A stretch of 64,000 bases of DNA from Chloroflexota bacterium (GTDB lineage Bacteria > Chloroflexota > Dehalococcoidia > Lucifugimonadales > Lucifugimonadaceae): positions 59,849 through 123,848 of the forward strand of contig PBKW01000009.1 of the NCBI GenBank assembly GCA_002721615.1, given 5' to 3'. The notes below the pieces were generated by a model that worked only from the letters and a program-made list of their open reading frames with translations, did not search any database and was not told the origin of the DNA. Within the stretch, counting starts at the first letter, position 1, and each line of letters opens with the position of its first letter. Positions 49,714 through 59,626 of this stretch are shown here, in pieces. Both the position numbers and the translations under genes were made by a program.

Positions 49714-49794
49714 GATTAACCTCCTTAGTTTATTTTAATCAAATCAATAATAATTGGTATATAAATAATAAGTTCATTAAATATAGATATTTTT

Positions 49795-50904
49795 ATGGAA
49801 GACAAAGTACTTTTTACACCAGGGCCTTTAACAACAAGTTTAGATGTTAAAAAATCAGGATTGAGGGATCTAGGATCTAGAGATGAAGAATTTATTGAAT
49901 TATGTAGAGATGTAAGAAAAAAATTATTACTTTTAGCGCGCCTAGATCATGATGAATATGAGGTGATACTTCTTCAAGGGTCAGGTACCTATGGCTTGGA
50001 AGCAGTATTATCATCATTTACTCCACCAAATGGAAAATGGTTGATAGTTTCAAATGGTGATTATGGACATAGGTTAACTTTGATAGCTAAAACTCTTAAT
50101 ATTGATTTTGTAGAAGCTTCTTTTTCTTGCCAAAATATTCCAGATATAAAAGTGATAAATTCTTATTTAGAGAATGATGAAAAAATTACTCATGTCTCAC
50201 TTACTCATTGTGAAACTACTACAGGAATTTTAAATCCAATTGATGATCTTTTAAAGATTCCTTCGATGTTAAATAAGAAGGTTTTTATTGATGCTATAAG
50301 TTCCTTAGGGTCATATGAAATCATTAATGATAATTCTGTTATTGATTTCTTAATAGGTTCTCCTAATAAATCATTAGAGTCTATTCCTGGATTTTCTTTT
50401 ATATTTGTAAAAAAAGATATTCTAAATGAATATTATTATCCTCCTAGAAGTTTTTCCTTAGATTTATTGGGGCAATACAGAGAATCAGAAAAAACTGGAC
50501 AATTTAGATTTACTCCTCCTGTTCAATCTATATTGGTTTTGAAAAAAGCTTTACAAATATACTTTGAAGAAGGAGGATTGGATTCTAGATTTAAAAAGTA
50601 TAAAAATATTCAAGATTCTATAATTAAAGGAATGAAGAAGATGGGATTTCAAACCATCATCGAAAATGAATATCAAAGTGTTTTAATAACTAGTTTCAAA
50701 ATTCCTGATTTACAAAATTTCGTTTTCGAGGAATTTTATAGATTCTTAAGCAATAATGGTCTAGTGATTTATCCTGGGAAAATCGAAGGAATAAATTCAT
50801 TTAGAATTGGCCATATGGGACAGATAAAAGATGAAGATGTCGATAACCTTCTCAAAAATATTTATTTGTATTTAGAAAATTGTAAAGGTGATGATGAAAT
50901 CTAA
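49795..50904 (+). CDS. Class V aminotransferase, 2-aminoethylphosphonate-pyruvate transaminase-like
   Basis: LFTPGPLTTSLDVKKSGLRDLGSRDEEFIELCRDVRKKLL, LLQGSGTYGLEAVLSSF, SPNKSLESIPGFSFI (PLP Lys). Confidence 0.8.
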   Translation: MEDKVLFTPGPLTTSLDVKKSGLRDLGSRDEEFIELCRDVRKKLLLLARLDHDEYEVILLQGSGTYGLEAVLSSFTPPNGKWLIVSNGDYGHRLTLIAKTLNIDFVEASFSCQNIPDIKVINSYLENDEKITHVSLTHCETTTGILNPIDDLLKIPSMLNKKVFIDAISSLGSYEIINDNSVIDFLIGSPNKSLESIPGFSFIFVKKDILNEYYYPPRSFSLDLLGQYRESEKTGQFRFTPPVQSILVLKKALQIYFEEGGLDSRFKKYKNIQDSIIKGMKKMGFQTIIENEYQSVLITSFKIPDLQNFVFEEFYRFLSNNGLVIYPGKIEGINSFRIGHMGQIKDEDVDNLLKNIYLYLENCKGDDEI

Positions 50905-51583
50905 AAATTTTGATATTAACGAACTTCTTTCAGAAACTGGATCTTCTTTATTAACAATAATTTACAAATCTTTATTAAAAAGAAAAAAACAAATAATTTT
51001 GGAATGTGGAGTAAATAAGGGGTATTCTACTTCGATTTTTTCTTATTATGCTGAAAATAGTGATAGTTATTGTTTTTCCATAGATATAAATGATTGCAAA
51101 GATGTTGTGACTTCAGAACGTTGGACATTTATTCATAGTGATGATTCTAAGGTATCAGAGATTATTCAAGATTATCCAGTACTTGAAGATAAAGGAATAG
51201 ATATTTTATTTATAGACAGTTTTCATCATGTAGATCATGTTAAGAAACTTCTATATCGTTGGTACCCTTACCTAAATAAAGATTCTTTAATATTTATTGA
51301 TGATATTGATGCAAGAAGTTATAGAAAAGGAAAAGAAAAGGATAGTTATTACAATGAATTGAATTGGGAAAAGATTAATAGATTTACAAGAGATTTTTCT
51401 GAAAATAATGCTTCTGACACAACATTAACCCAATATTTTGGAAAAACTGGATTAGCAAAAATTGTAAAAAAATCTAATAAAGGCTCTTTACCTAATCCTA
51501 TAGTTAATAGGAATAGATCTTTATTATTACAAATAATTGTTTTAACTATTATTAAGTTAAAAAATTTATTTAGGGTTAAATAA
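50888..51583 (+). CDS. Class I SAM-dependent methyltransferase-like protein
   Basis: ILECGVNKGYSTSIFSYYAENSDSYCFSIDIN...GIDILFIDSFHHVDHVKKLLYRWYPYL. Confidence 0.65.
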   Translation: MMMKSKNFDINELLSETGSSLLTIIYKSLLKRKKQIILECGVNKGYSTSIFSYYAENSDSYCFSIDINDCKDVVTSERWTFIHSDDSKVSEIIQDYPVLEDKGIDILFIDSFHHVDHVKKLLYRWYPYLNKDSLIFIDDIDARSYRKGKEKDSYYNELNWEKINRFTRDFSENNASDTTLTQYFGKTGLAKIVKKSNKGSLPNPIVNRNRSLLLQIIVLTIIKLKNLFRVK

Positions 51584-51584
51584 T

Positions 51585-53060
51585 ATGAAAAACGATAAAA
51601 AATATGAAATTTTATTTTATTCAGTTATAGAATTAAGAAAATTAATTTATTCTAAAGAAATTTCTCCTGTTGAAATTACTAAACTCGCTCTTGAACGAAT
51701 TGAAAAAGTAAATCCTAAAATTAATGCTTTCTTAACTGTGACAGCTGAAAGTGCAATAGAGAAAGCCAAAGAAGTAGAAAAGAAAATTTTAAAAAAAGAA
51801 CGAGTTGGTTTATTAGCAGGGATACCTACATCCATTAAAGACTTAGAGCCTATGAAAGGTGTTAGGCAGACTAAAGGTTCGATAGTTTTTGAGGATTTTG
51901 TTGCTGATGTAGATCAGATAGCTGTAGAACGAATCAAAAATGAAGACGGAATAATATTGGGTAAAACTAATACTCCAGAATTTGGGGCAAGTGGAACTAC
52001 AGAAAATAAATTAGGTGATCATTGTAGAAATCCATGGGATTTAGAATGTGTAGCTGGAGGATCTAGTGGAGGTGCTGGAGCTTCAATCGCTTCTGGGATA
52101 ACACCAGTCGCTCAAGGTTCAGATGGTGGAGGATCTATAAGAATACCTTCTGCTTTTTGTGGTATTTATGGTATTAAAGCGACTCAAGGTAGGGTTCCTA
52201 GAAGAAATATAGGTAATTTAAGTTGGCATCCTGTTAATTATTCTAGTATGGGACCAATGAGTAGATATGTATTGGATAGTGCTTTATTTCTTCAAGTGAT
52301 TTCCGGTCCCCATCCTGAATCTGAATTTGGAACATTAAAAAAATCTCCTCCTGATTTTTTGTTAGATATAGAAAAAGGTATTTCAGGAAAATTAATTGGA
52401 TGGTCTCCTGATTTAGGTTCAAGAATTGTAGATGATGAAGTTAAAAACCTTACGCAAAAAGCGGTTGAATCTTTTGAAGAATTAGGAGCAAATGTAGAAT
52501 TATTTAATTTTGATATTAATCTTGATGAATTAGAAGAACCTTTACATAATGTGCTTTCTTTTGCTCTTTCTTATGCTACTAATGGTTATTTACTTGAAAA
52601 AAAATCTGATTACCTGATGCATTATGTAAGAAACACTCTTGAACAAGGCAAAAAAATTACGACATATAAGTATATAGAATCTCTTACAAAATTATATGAG
52701 TTTCGCAATAAAGTAGAGCATATTTTTAAACAATATGATTATATTGCTACTCCTACTATGGGAATGACTGCTTTCAAATGTGATACGAGACCATTTTTTG
52801 AAAATAATAAAATAAAGTTTAAAGATTTTGATAATGGTTATTATGACTATTCAAGTTGGAATCTTGAATTAACTCAATTTACAGCTTTATTTAATTGGAG
52901 TTCTAACCCTGCAGCAGCATTACCATGTGGATTTTCATCATCGGGGCTTCCAGTATCCCTCCAAATTATTGGAAAGAAAGAAGATGAGGTAGGTGTACTG
53001 CAGGCATCAAGATCTTTTGAGAAATTAAATCCTTGGCATCATTACTATCCAGATATATAA
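51585..53060 (+). CDS. Amidase-signature family hydrolase
   Basis: IPTSIKDLEPMKG, VAGGSSGGAGASIASGITPVAQGSDGGGSIRIPSAFCG. Confidence 0.9.
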   Translation: MKNDKKYEILFYSVIELRKLIYSKEISPVEITKLALERIEKVNPKINAFLTVTAESAIEKAKEVEKKILKKERVGLLAGIPTSIKDLEPMKGVRQTKGSIVFEDFVADVDQIAVERIKNEDGIILGKTNTPEFGASGTTENKLGDHCRNPWDLECVAGGSSGGAGASIASGITPVAQGSDGGGSIRIPSAFCGIYGIKATQGRVPRRNIGNLSWHPVNYSSMGPMSRYVLDSALFLQVISGPHPESEFGTLKKSPPDFLLDIEKGISGKLIGWSPDLGSRIVDDEVKNLTQKAVESFEELGANVELFNFDINLDELEEPLHNVLSFALSYATNGYLLEKKSDYLMHYVRNTLEQGKKITTYKYIESLTKLYEFRNKVEHIFKQYDYIATPTMGMTAFKCDTRPFFENNKIKFKDFDNGYYDYSSWNLELTQFTALFNWSSNPAAALPCGFSSSGLPVSLQIIGKKEDEVGVLQASRSFEKLNPWHHYYPDI

Positions 53061-53109
53061 AATGTTAAATTGGATATTAAATATTTTTATAAAACCATAT
53101 AATTATTTA

Positions 53110-53149
53110 AATGTTCTTCAGAATGTTTAGAAGGACATTGATTGTTTTT
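53110..53149 (+). terminator. Probable rho-independent terminator downstream of the amidase
   Basis: AATGTTCTTC / GAAGGACATT 10-bp stem with one G-U, 10-nt loop, then GATTGTTTTT. Confidence 0.6.
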
Positions 53150-53166
53150 AACTAAAATTAATAATT

Positions 53167-54033
53167 ATGGAAGCTAAATTACATGTTTTGGGTTCTGGAA
53201 CTCCGAATCCTACTAAAGAAAGATGGGGATCATGTTTTGTTCTTGATATCCCAGGAGAACAAATCATGTTTGATTGTGGTCCAGCATCAACTTATAAAAT
53301 GATTTTGATGGATTTGGATCCCAAAAATATTAATAATCTATTTTTTACTCATCATCATTCTGATCATGATTTGGATTATCCTTGTTTTCTTCTTACTAGA
53401 TGGGAAACTAGTATTGGAAATGAAGAAAATTTAAATATTTATGGTCCTCCGCCTACTGAATTACTGACTAAGAGATTAATAGATTTAGATATTGGAGCTT
53501 TTTCACACGACCTTATTGCTAGAACCAAACATCCTTTAAGTTTAAATGCTTATAAAATTAGAGGAGGTGTTTTACCTAGACAATTACCCAAATACTTAGC
53601 TAGAGATATTTCACCAGGAGAAATAATAAATACTAAGAATGCCAAAGTGACATCTACTTTAGCTGAACATGTACAACCATATTTGGATTCTCTTGCATAC
53701 AAAGTTGAAGTTGAAGATTTAAGTATAGTATTTACTGGAGATACAAGACCTTGCAAAACTGTAGTGGAATTAGCTAAAGATGTAGACTATTTAGTTTGTA
53801 TATGCTCAGGATTACAGAGTGATATTGAAGGTACACCAGAAGATGATTATATGAGTGGAAGTATTGATGCAGGAATGATGGCAAAAGAGGCAAATGTGTC
53901 TAATCTCATGTTAGTTCATGAAGGCTATAATTTGTCTGACCCTATTAATCTTCAAAGTGCTATAGATGGAATAAAAGAAATTTATGATGGAAATATTATT
54001 CAAACAAACGAATTAAAAACATATTATTTATAA
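53167..54033 (+). CDS. MBL-fold metallohydrolase (RNase Z-like)
   Basis: VLGSGTPNPTKERWGSCFVLDIPGEQIMFDCG, FFTHHHSDHDLDYP. Confidence 0.88.
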   Translation: MEAKLHVLGSGTPNPTKERWGSCFVLDIPGEQIMFDCGPASTYKMILMDLDPKNINNLFFTHHHSDHDLDYPCFLLTRWETSIGNEENLNIYGPPPTELLTKRLIDLDIGAFSHDLIARTKHPLSLNAYKIRGGVLPRQLPKYLARDISPGEIINTKNAKVTSTLAEHVQPYLDSLAYKVEVEDLSIVFTGDTRPCKTVVELAKDVDYLVCICSGLQSDIEGTPEDDYMSGSIDAGMMAKEANVSNLMLVHEGYNLSDPINLQSAIDGIKEIYDGNIIQTNELKTYYL

Positions 54034-54044
54034 GTAGGTAGATA

Positions 54045-54134
54045 GTGAGTAAAGGATTAATTATTATGATTGTTGTGATGTTGTTAGTTATAGGTTTGGG
54101 TATTTTTTACATGGGTTTTGCTCAACCATATTAG
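54045..54134 (+). CDS. Possible 29-aa single-TM small protein
   Basis: VSKGLIIMIVVMLLVIGLGIFYMGFAQPY between MBL and M20 genes; GTG start. Confidence 0.3.
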   Translation: MSKGLIIMIVVMLLVIGLGIFYMGFAQPY

Positions 54135-55336
54135 GATTTGTTTTTATAGATTCCACAATATTCTATAGCTGTTAAAGCGTATATTTTTGAAGCTTCATGA
54201 AGACTATTTATTGAAATTTTCTCATGATCTGAGTGGGCAGTTTTATATTGTGGGCCAAAACCTACTGTCGGTATTTTTGTATGATAAGAATAAAGATTTG
54301 CGTCTGTTGATAAAGCCATGCCAATAATTTCTGGTGATTTTTTAGTTACTTTTTTACCAGCATTTTTTAATGAATTTATAATAGGGTGATCCAGAGACGT
54401 TTGAAAAGGTTGTTTTGTTGCATTTTCCTCTATAGTAAGATTAGTTTTTAAATTAGACTTTTTAGATATTTTCGAACAGATTCCTTGTAATTTTGAAAGT
54501 ATATCTTTCATTTTATAGTTAGGATTCCATCTCAAAGTTCCATTTATTGTTACATCTGAAGGTAAACGATTAAAGTAATCCCCTCCATTAATTTTTCCAA
54601 TATTTAATTGATTTCTTCCACATAATTGATGATATCCAGAATTTTCAAATTCCAATTCCAAGTTTTGCAATTCCATAAGTATTTTTCCTGCCCAGTAGAT
54701 TGGATTTTCTGAATAAGTTGTATTGATTGTATGAATAGAACCTTTTTCAGAATGAATGGTAATTGTAAAGTTTATAAATCCCATTCCTGCTGTCCATATA
54801 GCGTTTGGTCCTTCTGTAATTACTATTGCATCTGGAGTCATTTTTCTTGATTTTAATAATTCAATTAATCTTTTTGGACCCTCTTTTTGACCTATAGGTG
54901 TTTCGTGACCCACTACCGAAGTCAATGAAACATCTCCAGATAAATTTATTTTGGATCTTTTTATTGCTGAAATAGCATGAATCACTGCAATTAATCCACC
55001 TTTCATATCTTCAGCTCCCCTTCCAATGATCATATTATTTTTTATTTCAGGTGGATCACTTATTCCTATAGGAATAGTATCTATATGACCATTAAACATT
55101 AAGGATTTTCCACCTTCAGGATTTATTCCAGAAAGGCTCGTGTAAACATTTGGTCTTTTATCAATAAATTCATCTACAATAATGTGTAAATTTTCACGTT
55201 TAAGTATATTGATTAAAAAATCACAGCCTTTTTTTTCATTTCCAGTTTCACTTATAACATTTAGAAAATCTAAGGTATCTTCGGCTATTCTTTTTTCATT
55301 AATTGAATCTAGAATTCTTTGTATATTATCTTCCAT
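54131..55336 (-). CDS. M20-family metallopeptidase/deacylase
   Basis: LMFNGHIDTIPIG, IIGRGAEDMKGGLIAVIHA. Confidence 0.9.
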   Translation of the reverse strand: MEDNIQRILDSINEKRIAEDTLDFLNVISETGNEKKGCDFLINILKRENLHIIVDEFIDKRPNVYTSLSGINPEGGKSLMFNGHIDTIPIGISDPPEIKNNMIIGRGAEDMKGGLIAVIHAISAIKRSKINLSGDVSLTSVVGHETPIGQKEGPKRLIELLKSRKMTPDAIVITEGPNAIWTAGMGFINFTITIHSEKGSIHTINTTYSENPIYWAGKILMELQNLELEFENSGYHQLCGRNQLNIGKINGGDYFNRLPSDVTINGTLRWNPNYKMKDILSKLQGICSKISKKSNLKTNLTIEENATKQPFQTSLDHPIINSLKNAGKKVTKKSPEIIGMALSTDANLYSYHTKIPTVGFGPQYKTAHSDHEKISINSLHEASKIYALTAIEYCGIYKNKS

Positions 55337-55390
55337 ATTATTAGATTAGTTTATTGATAATTATAATCATTCTCTCTATAGTCTAAAATA

Positions 55391-55561
55391 ATGAATAAAT
55401 TAATTATAATACTTTTAGGGTTATTTTTTATTTCTGTAGGATTGCTAGTATATCAATATAGATTAGAAAATAATTTTCAAATGAAATTCGATGAAAACAG
55501 ACATACAAATACTAGTTATTTGAATGTAATGAAGGAAGTAGAAGAACAGTTATTTGATTGA
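55391..55561 (+). CDS. Possible 56-aa single-TM small protein
   Basis: Not in ORF track; MNKLIIILLGLFFISVGLLVYQYRLENNFQMKFDENRHTNTSYLNVMKEVEEQLFD. Confidence 0.4.
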   Translation: MNKLIIILLGLFFISVGLLVYQYRLENNFQMKFDENRHTNTSYLNVMKEVEEQLFD

Positions 55562-55597
55562 AATCATCAAAGAATTTTAATAAGAAAACAAAAATTT

Positions 55598-56605
55598 ATG
55601 GCTACTTTAACACAAGATCAGAGAGAACATTTTGAAGAATTTGGTTTTGTGAAAATTCAAGAATTACTTGATTCGGAAGAAATAATTAATCCTGTAATAG
55701 ATGAGTATCAAGGGGTTTTAGATAATTTAGTTGAGAATTTGTTTAATAATGGGAAAATAAAATCCAAATATAAAGATCTAGAATTTGGAGAGAGAGTAAC
55801 TAAAATTTATTCAGAAAGCGGTGAAGTGCATAATCAATTTTTTGATTTTTCTTTGCCTCAATCTAATATTAAAAGTGATACGCCTTTCTGGACTGGTCCT
55901 GCTGTTTTTAATGCAATTAGAAATTCAGAATTATTGGATATTATTGAAGGTTTTATTGGTTCAGAAATTTATTCTAATCCAATCCAACACGTAAGAATAA
56001 AAGTTCCTGAAAAAGATTGTCCCAGAGATAGTGATGGCAATGTTATTTTTGGGGCTACGCCATGGCATCAAGATGCTGGTGTAGCTACTGAAGAAATTGA
56101 TAAAACAGATATGCTTACAGTATGGTTTCCTCTCACAGATGCTAATGAAGAAAATGGTTGTTTACAGATCGTTCCAGGAAGTCATAAAGGAAAAGTTTTG
56201 ACTCATTGCCCTGGATTTGATTTAAAGACTAAGAAAAAAATTTCTAAATTGGGCCCTGGAGGCTTACAAATCCCTGAAAAATTATTTCAATCAGAAGATT
56301 CTATGCCTGTGCCTATGAAAAAAGGGGATGTATTGTTATTTACTAAGAAAACAGTTCATTCTGCATTACCAAATTTAAGTGATCAGATTAGATGGAGTTT
56401 TGATCTTAGATATCAACCTGTAGGTCAACCTACAGGTAGAGATATTTTTCCAGGTTTTGTCGCAAGAAGTAAAAATGATCCAGGTTCTGTGTTGAAAGAT
56501 CCTGATACTTGGAATCAAATGTGGAAAAATGCAAGAGATTTATTAGCGAATACTGAACAATATGAATTTAATCGTTGGGATGGTAATGATATTGCATGTG
56601 CTTAA
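55598..56605 (+). CDS. Phytanoyl-CoA dioxygenase family protein
   Basis: TPWHQDAG (HxD), NGCLQIVPGSHKG, IRWSFDLRYQP. Confidence 0.9.
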   Translation: MATLTQDQREHFEEFGFVKIQELLDSEEIINPVIDEYQGVLDNLVENLFNNGKIKSKYKDLEFGERVTKIYSESGEVHNQFFDFSLPQSNIKSDTPFWTGPAVFNAIRNSELLDIIEGFIGSEIYSNPIQHVRIKVPEKDCPRDSDGNVIFGATPWHQDAGVATEEIDKTDMLTVWFPLTDANEENGCLQIVPGSHKGKVLTHCPGFDLKTKKKISKLGPGGLQIPEKLFQSEDSMPVPMKKGDVLLFTKKTVHSALPNLSDQIRWSFDLRYQPVGQPTGRDIFPGFVARSKNDPGSVLKDPDTWNQMWKNARDLLANTEQYEFNRWDGNDIACA

Positions 56606-56631
56606 AACTACAATTTTAATTTTTCTTCTCG

Positions 56632-56832
56632 ATGAATAAAAGATTAATTTTTGGAATATTTCTTGTAATAGTAGGGATAATTTATCTATTTAGAATAGGT
56701 GAATCTTTTAGTCAACTTTTAATTCTTTCAATAGGGATATATTTTTGTTTTATAGGAGCATCAAAAACAATTAGTTCGTCTAAGAAAAAAAAATCTGAAG
56801 AAGAGGATAATCAACCAAATCAAGATGATTGA
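56632..56832 (+). CDS. Small membrane protein, unknown function
   Basis: 66 aa with two hydrophobic segments; overlaps next gene by 8 nt. Confidence 0.6.
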   Translation: MNKRLIFGIFLVIVGIIYLFRIGESFSQLLILSIGIYFCFIGASKTISSSKKKKSEEEDNQPNQDD

Positions 56833-57709
56833 TAAAGATAAAATTAAGTTTTCAGGATATCTTTTTTTAATTCTTTTACTTTCATTTATTTTCACTTTAT
56901 TGATTAGCCCAAATACTATTAAAATAGGAGTTGTTTCATCAATAGTTATTTTTTCTGGAATAATATTTCTTTTTCAATGGATTTCTTTTATCCATTCATA
57001 TTATTTAAATTCAGAATATTATTTTGATCTTGTTGGATCCATGACATTTGTTTTGATTATAATTTCAGCATTTTTGCTTTCAGATTTAAAAGATTTAAGA
57101 TCCATATTACTTTTTTCTATTATTGTTATCTGGGGTATAAGATTGGGGTCATTTCTTTTTTTTAGAATTAGGTCAAAAGGATTTGATGATAGATTTTCAT
57201 TAATTAGGACTGATTTTTTCAAATTACTTTTTCTTTGGAATCTTCAAGGAATGTGGATTTTGTTTTCAATTTCTCCTGCTCTTATTTCATTACTTTCTGA
57301 AAAAAAAAATTCTATGGATTTTTTAGGATATTTAGGTTTTTCAGTTTGGGTTTTAGGATTTTTTTTGGAAGTTGTTGCTGATTATCAAAAAATGATTTTT
57401 AGATCTAAAAAAGAAAATAAAAACAAATTTATTAAACTAGGTCTGTGGGCTTATGTTCGTCATCCAAATTATCTAGGGGAGATTATTCTTTGGTTTGGAA
57501 TAAGTATTATTTGTTTTCCAGTGTTGATAGGTTGGCAATTATTGTCTTTATTGTCTCCAATTTTCGTAACAATATTATTAATTAAGATTAGTGGAGTGCC
57601 TATATTAGAGGAAAATAATAAAAAGAGATGGGGTGATAATATTGAATATTTAAATTACATCAACAATACTCCTATGATTATTCCAAGAATTCTAAAGAAA
57701 AAAAAGTAA
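56825..57709 (+). CDS. DUF1295-like (steroid 5-alpha-reductase/ICMT-fold) membrane protein
   Basis: DYQKMIFRSKKENKNKFIKLGLWAYVRHPNYLGEIILWFGI. Confidence 0.85.
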   Translation: MIDKDKIKFSGYLFLILLLSFIFTLLISPNTIKIGVVSSIVIFSGIIFLFQWISFIHSYYLNSEYYFDLVGSMTFVLIIISAFLLSDLKDLRSILLFSIIVIWGIRLGSFLFFRIRSKGFDDRFSLIRTDFFKLLFLWNLQGMWILFSISPALISLLSEKKNSMDFLGYLGFSVWVLGFFLEVVADYQKMIFRSKKENKNKFIKLGLWAYVRHPNYLGEIILWFGISIICFPVLIGWQLLSLLSPIFVTILLIKISGVPILEENNKKRWGDNIEYLNYINNTPMIIPRILKKKK

Positions 57710-57821
57710 AACTTTATTGAATTTTTTTATTTTTTTATAATGTCGATATAAACAAGTTGTATTTTAATAATCTCTTGTTTAGGTAGATTATGAAAAAGAA
57801 AATTAAATAACAGGCCTACTG

Positions 57822-58427
57822 ATGATTTTAATATTTTGGATATTAGTTGCCTTTTTTATTTCCAGTATTCCTTGGCCTATGGTTTTGGGATTCTTATTTT
57901 TGAATCGTGATATTCGAGAGATTGGAGATAATAATCCAGGTGGAACTAATGCTTGGAAAATGGGAGGATGGAAAATAGGAATCTCATCTATTTTTCTTGA
58001 TTTATCAAAAGCTTTTGTTCCAATTTATTGTGTTATTAATTTTACTGGAATTGAATCTTGGGGTATTAGTGCAGTAGCTGTAGGATCATTGCTTGGGAAT
58101 GCATTTACTCCTTTTCTAAAATTTAGAGGAGGTAAATCTTTAGCTGTTACAGGTGGAATATGGATAGCAATATCAAATGGATGGTTAATTATTCCTGTGA
58201 TGATATCCTTAGCAACTTTTCATTCTTTACAGAGAACTCATGTTTGGACAATTATTTTGACTATGTTTGTAATTCTCTCTTGGGTTATTCTAAGAGATTC
58301 TTCTACCTCTATTATTATTTTTTGGTTGTTTAATTTAAATTTAATAGTTTTAAAGCATAGAAATGAAATTATAGAAGGTATTATTCCTAGAAATTGGTTG
58401 ATGAATATTGTCAGGAAGCAAAAATGA
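57822..58427 (+). CDS. PlsY-family acyltransferase paralogue
   Basis: NRDIREIGDNNPGGTNAWKMGGWKIG...FLKFRGGKSLAVTGG. Confidence 0.8.
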   Translation: MILIFWILVAFFISSIPWPMVLGFLFLNRDIREIGDNNPGGTNAWKMGGWKIGISSIFLDLSKAFVPIYCVINFTGIESWGISAVAVGSLLGNAFTPFLKFRGGKSLAVTGGIWIAISNGWLIIPVMISLATFHSLQRTHVWTIILTMFVILSWVILRDSSTSIIIFWLFNLNLIVLKHRNEIIEGIIPRNWLMNIVRKQK

Positions 58428-59608
58428 TCAATTATATATTTTTTTATTATTTATATTTTTTAGTAATTTTTTCTTTATTACTTTTGTTTATTACTTTAAT
58501 AAATATTTTTTTATCTTTTCTTTTTACTAGAAAAAATAAAAGAAATGACTCAATAGATATTTCATCTAAAGAACCATTGATTTCAGTACTTATTCCAGCT
58601 AGAGATGAAGAAGATAATATTCAAAGATGTATTAATTCATTGCTTAAACAAAGTTACTCTAATATTGAAGTTTTGATTTTAGATGATGATTCTAAGGATA
58701 ATACTTTTACTTTGGCTACAGAAATATCTGATTTAGATTCAAGAGTTAATGTTTATAAAGGAAAAAAGATTCCTAACGGATGGTTAGGTAAAAATTGGGC
58801 TTGTCATCAACTTAGTGAAAAGGCAAATGGAGAATTTCTTTTGTTTCTTGATTCAGATACAAATTTAAAACCCAATCTTCTTTCTGATTCTATAAAAATG
58901 CATATAAATGAGGATTTAGATCTTCTTACTTTGTTTCCTAAGAGAAAAGCATCTACTTTTATAGATAAAATTATTTCAGTGACCATAGGATGGATGATTT
59001 TTTCATGGATTCCAATATTTTTAGCTAACAAGTCAAAATTCCCATTTTTCTCAACTGCTTTTGGTCAATTCTTGTTATTTAAGAAGCATTCTTACCTCTT
59101 AATTGGAGGACATAAAACAATTAAAGTGGAAATTTTAGATGATTTCGAATTAGGGAGGAATATAAGTAGAAATAAATTAAAATTAAAAATGATTAATGGA
59201 GTGAAGGATATTGAGACTTTTTCCTATAGTTCTGAAAAAGAGGCGATTAAAGGTTTTTCGAGGACAATTTTCCCTTTCTTTTATCAAAGTTTAATCGGGT
59301 TTTTAATATTATGGTTTTTATTTATTTCTATAACCTTTATACCTTTTCTCATGATATTTGTTGAATTCTTCAATATTAATTTAGATGAAAATACAAATTC
59401 TTTAATCTTATTAACCTGGACTTTACTTACTTGTTCATGGATTTTGGCTGCTTTAAGATCTAAACAGAGTATTCTTTTAGCAATTTTGTTTCCTTTTGCA
59501 ACCTTAGTGACTTCAATAATAGGGTTTTATTCAGTTATTTCATTTTTTATTGATAATATTCATTGGAAGAACAGAAATGTGATTTATCAGAAAGAAAAAA
59601 ATAAATAA
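58424..59608 (+). CDS. Family 2 glycosyltransferase, membrane-associated
   Basis: ISVLIPARDEEDNIQRCINSLLKQSYSNIEVLILDDDSKDNT, LFLDSDT; C-terminal TM helices; ATGA overlap with upstream stop. Confidence 0.88.
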   Translation: MINYIFFYYLYFLVIFSLLLLFITLINIFLSFLFTRKNKRNDSIDISSKEPLISVLIPARDEEDNIQRCINSLLKQSYSNIEVLILDDDSKDNTFTLATEISDLDSRVNVYKGKKIPNGWLGKNWACHQLSEKANGEFLLFLDSDTNLKPNLLSDSIKMHINEDLDLLTLFPKRKASTFIDKIISVTIGWMIFSWIPIFLANKSKFPFFSTAFGQFLLFKKHSYLLIGGHKTIKVEILDDFELGRNISRNKLKLKMINGVKDIETFSYSSEKEAIKGFSRTIFPFFYQSLIGFLILWFLFISITFIPFLMIFVEFFNINLDENTNSLILLTWTLLTCSWILAALRSKQSILLAILFPFATLVTSIIGFYSVISFFIDNIHWKNRNVIYQKEKNK

Positions 59609-59626
59609 GTAAGAATTAGGAGAAAT

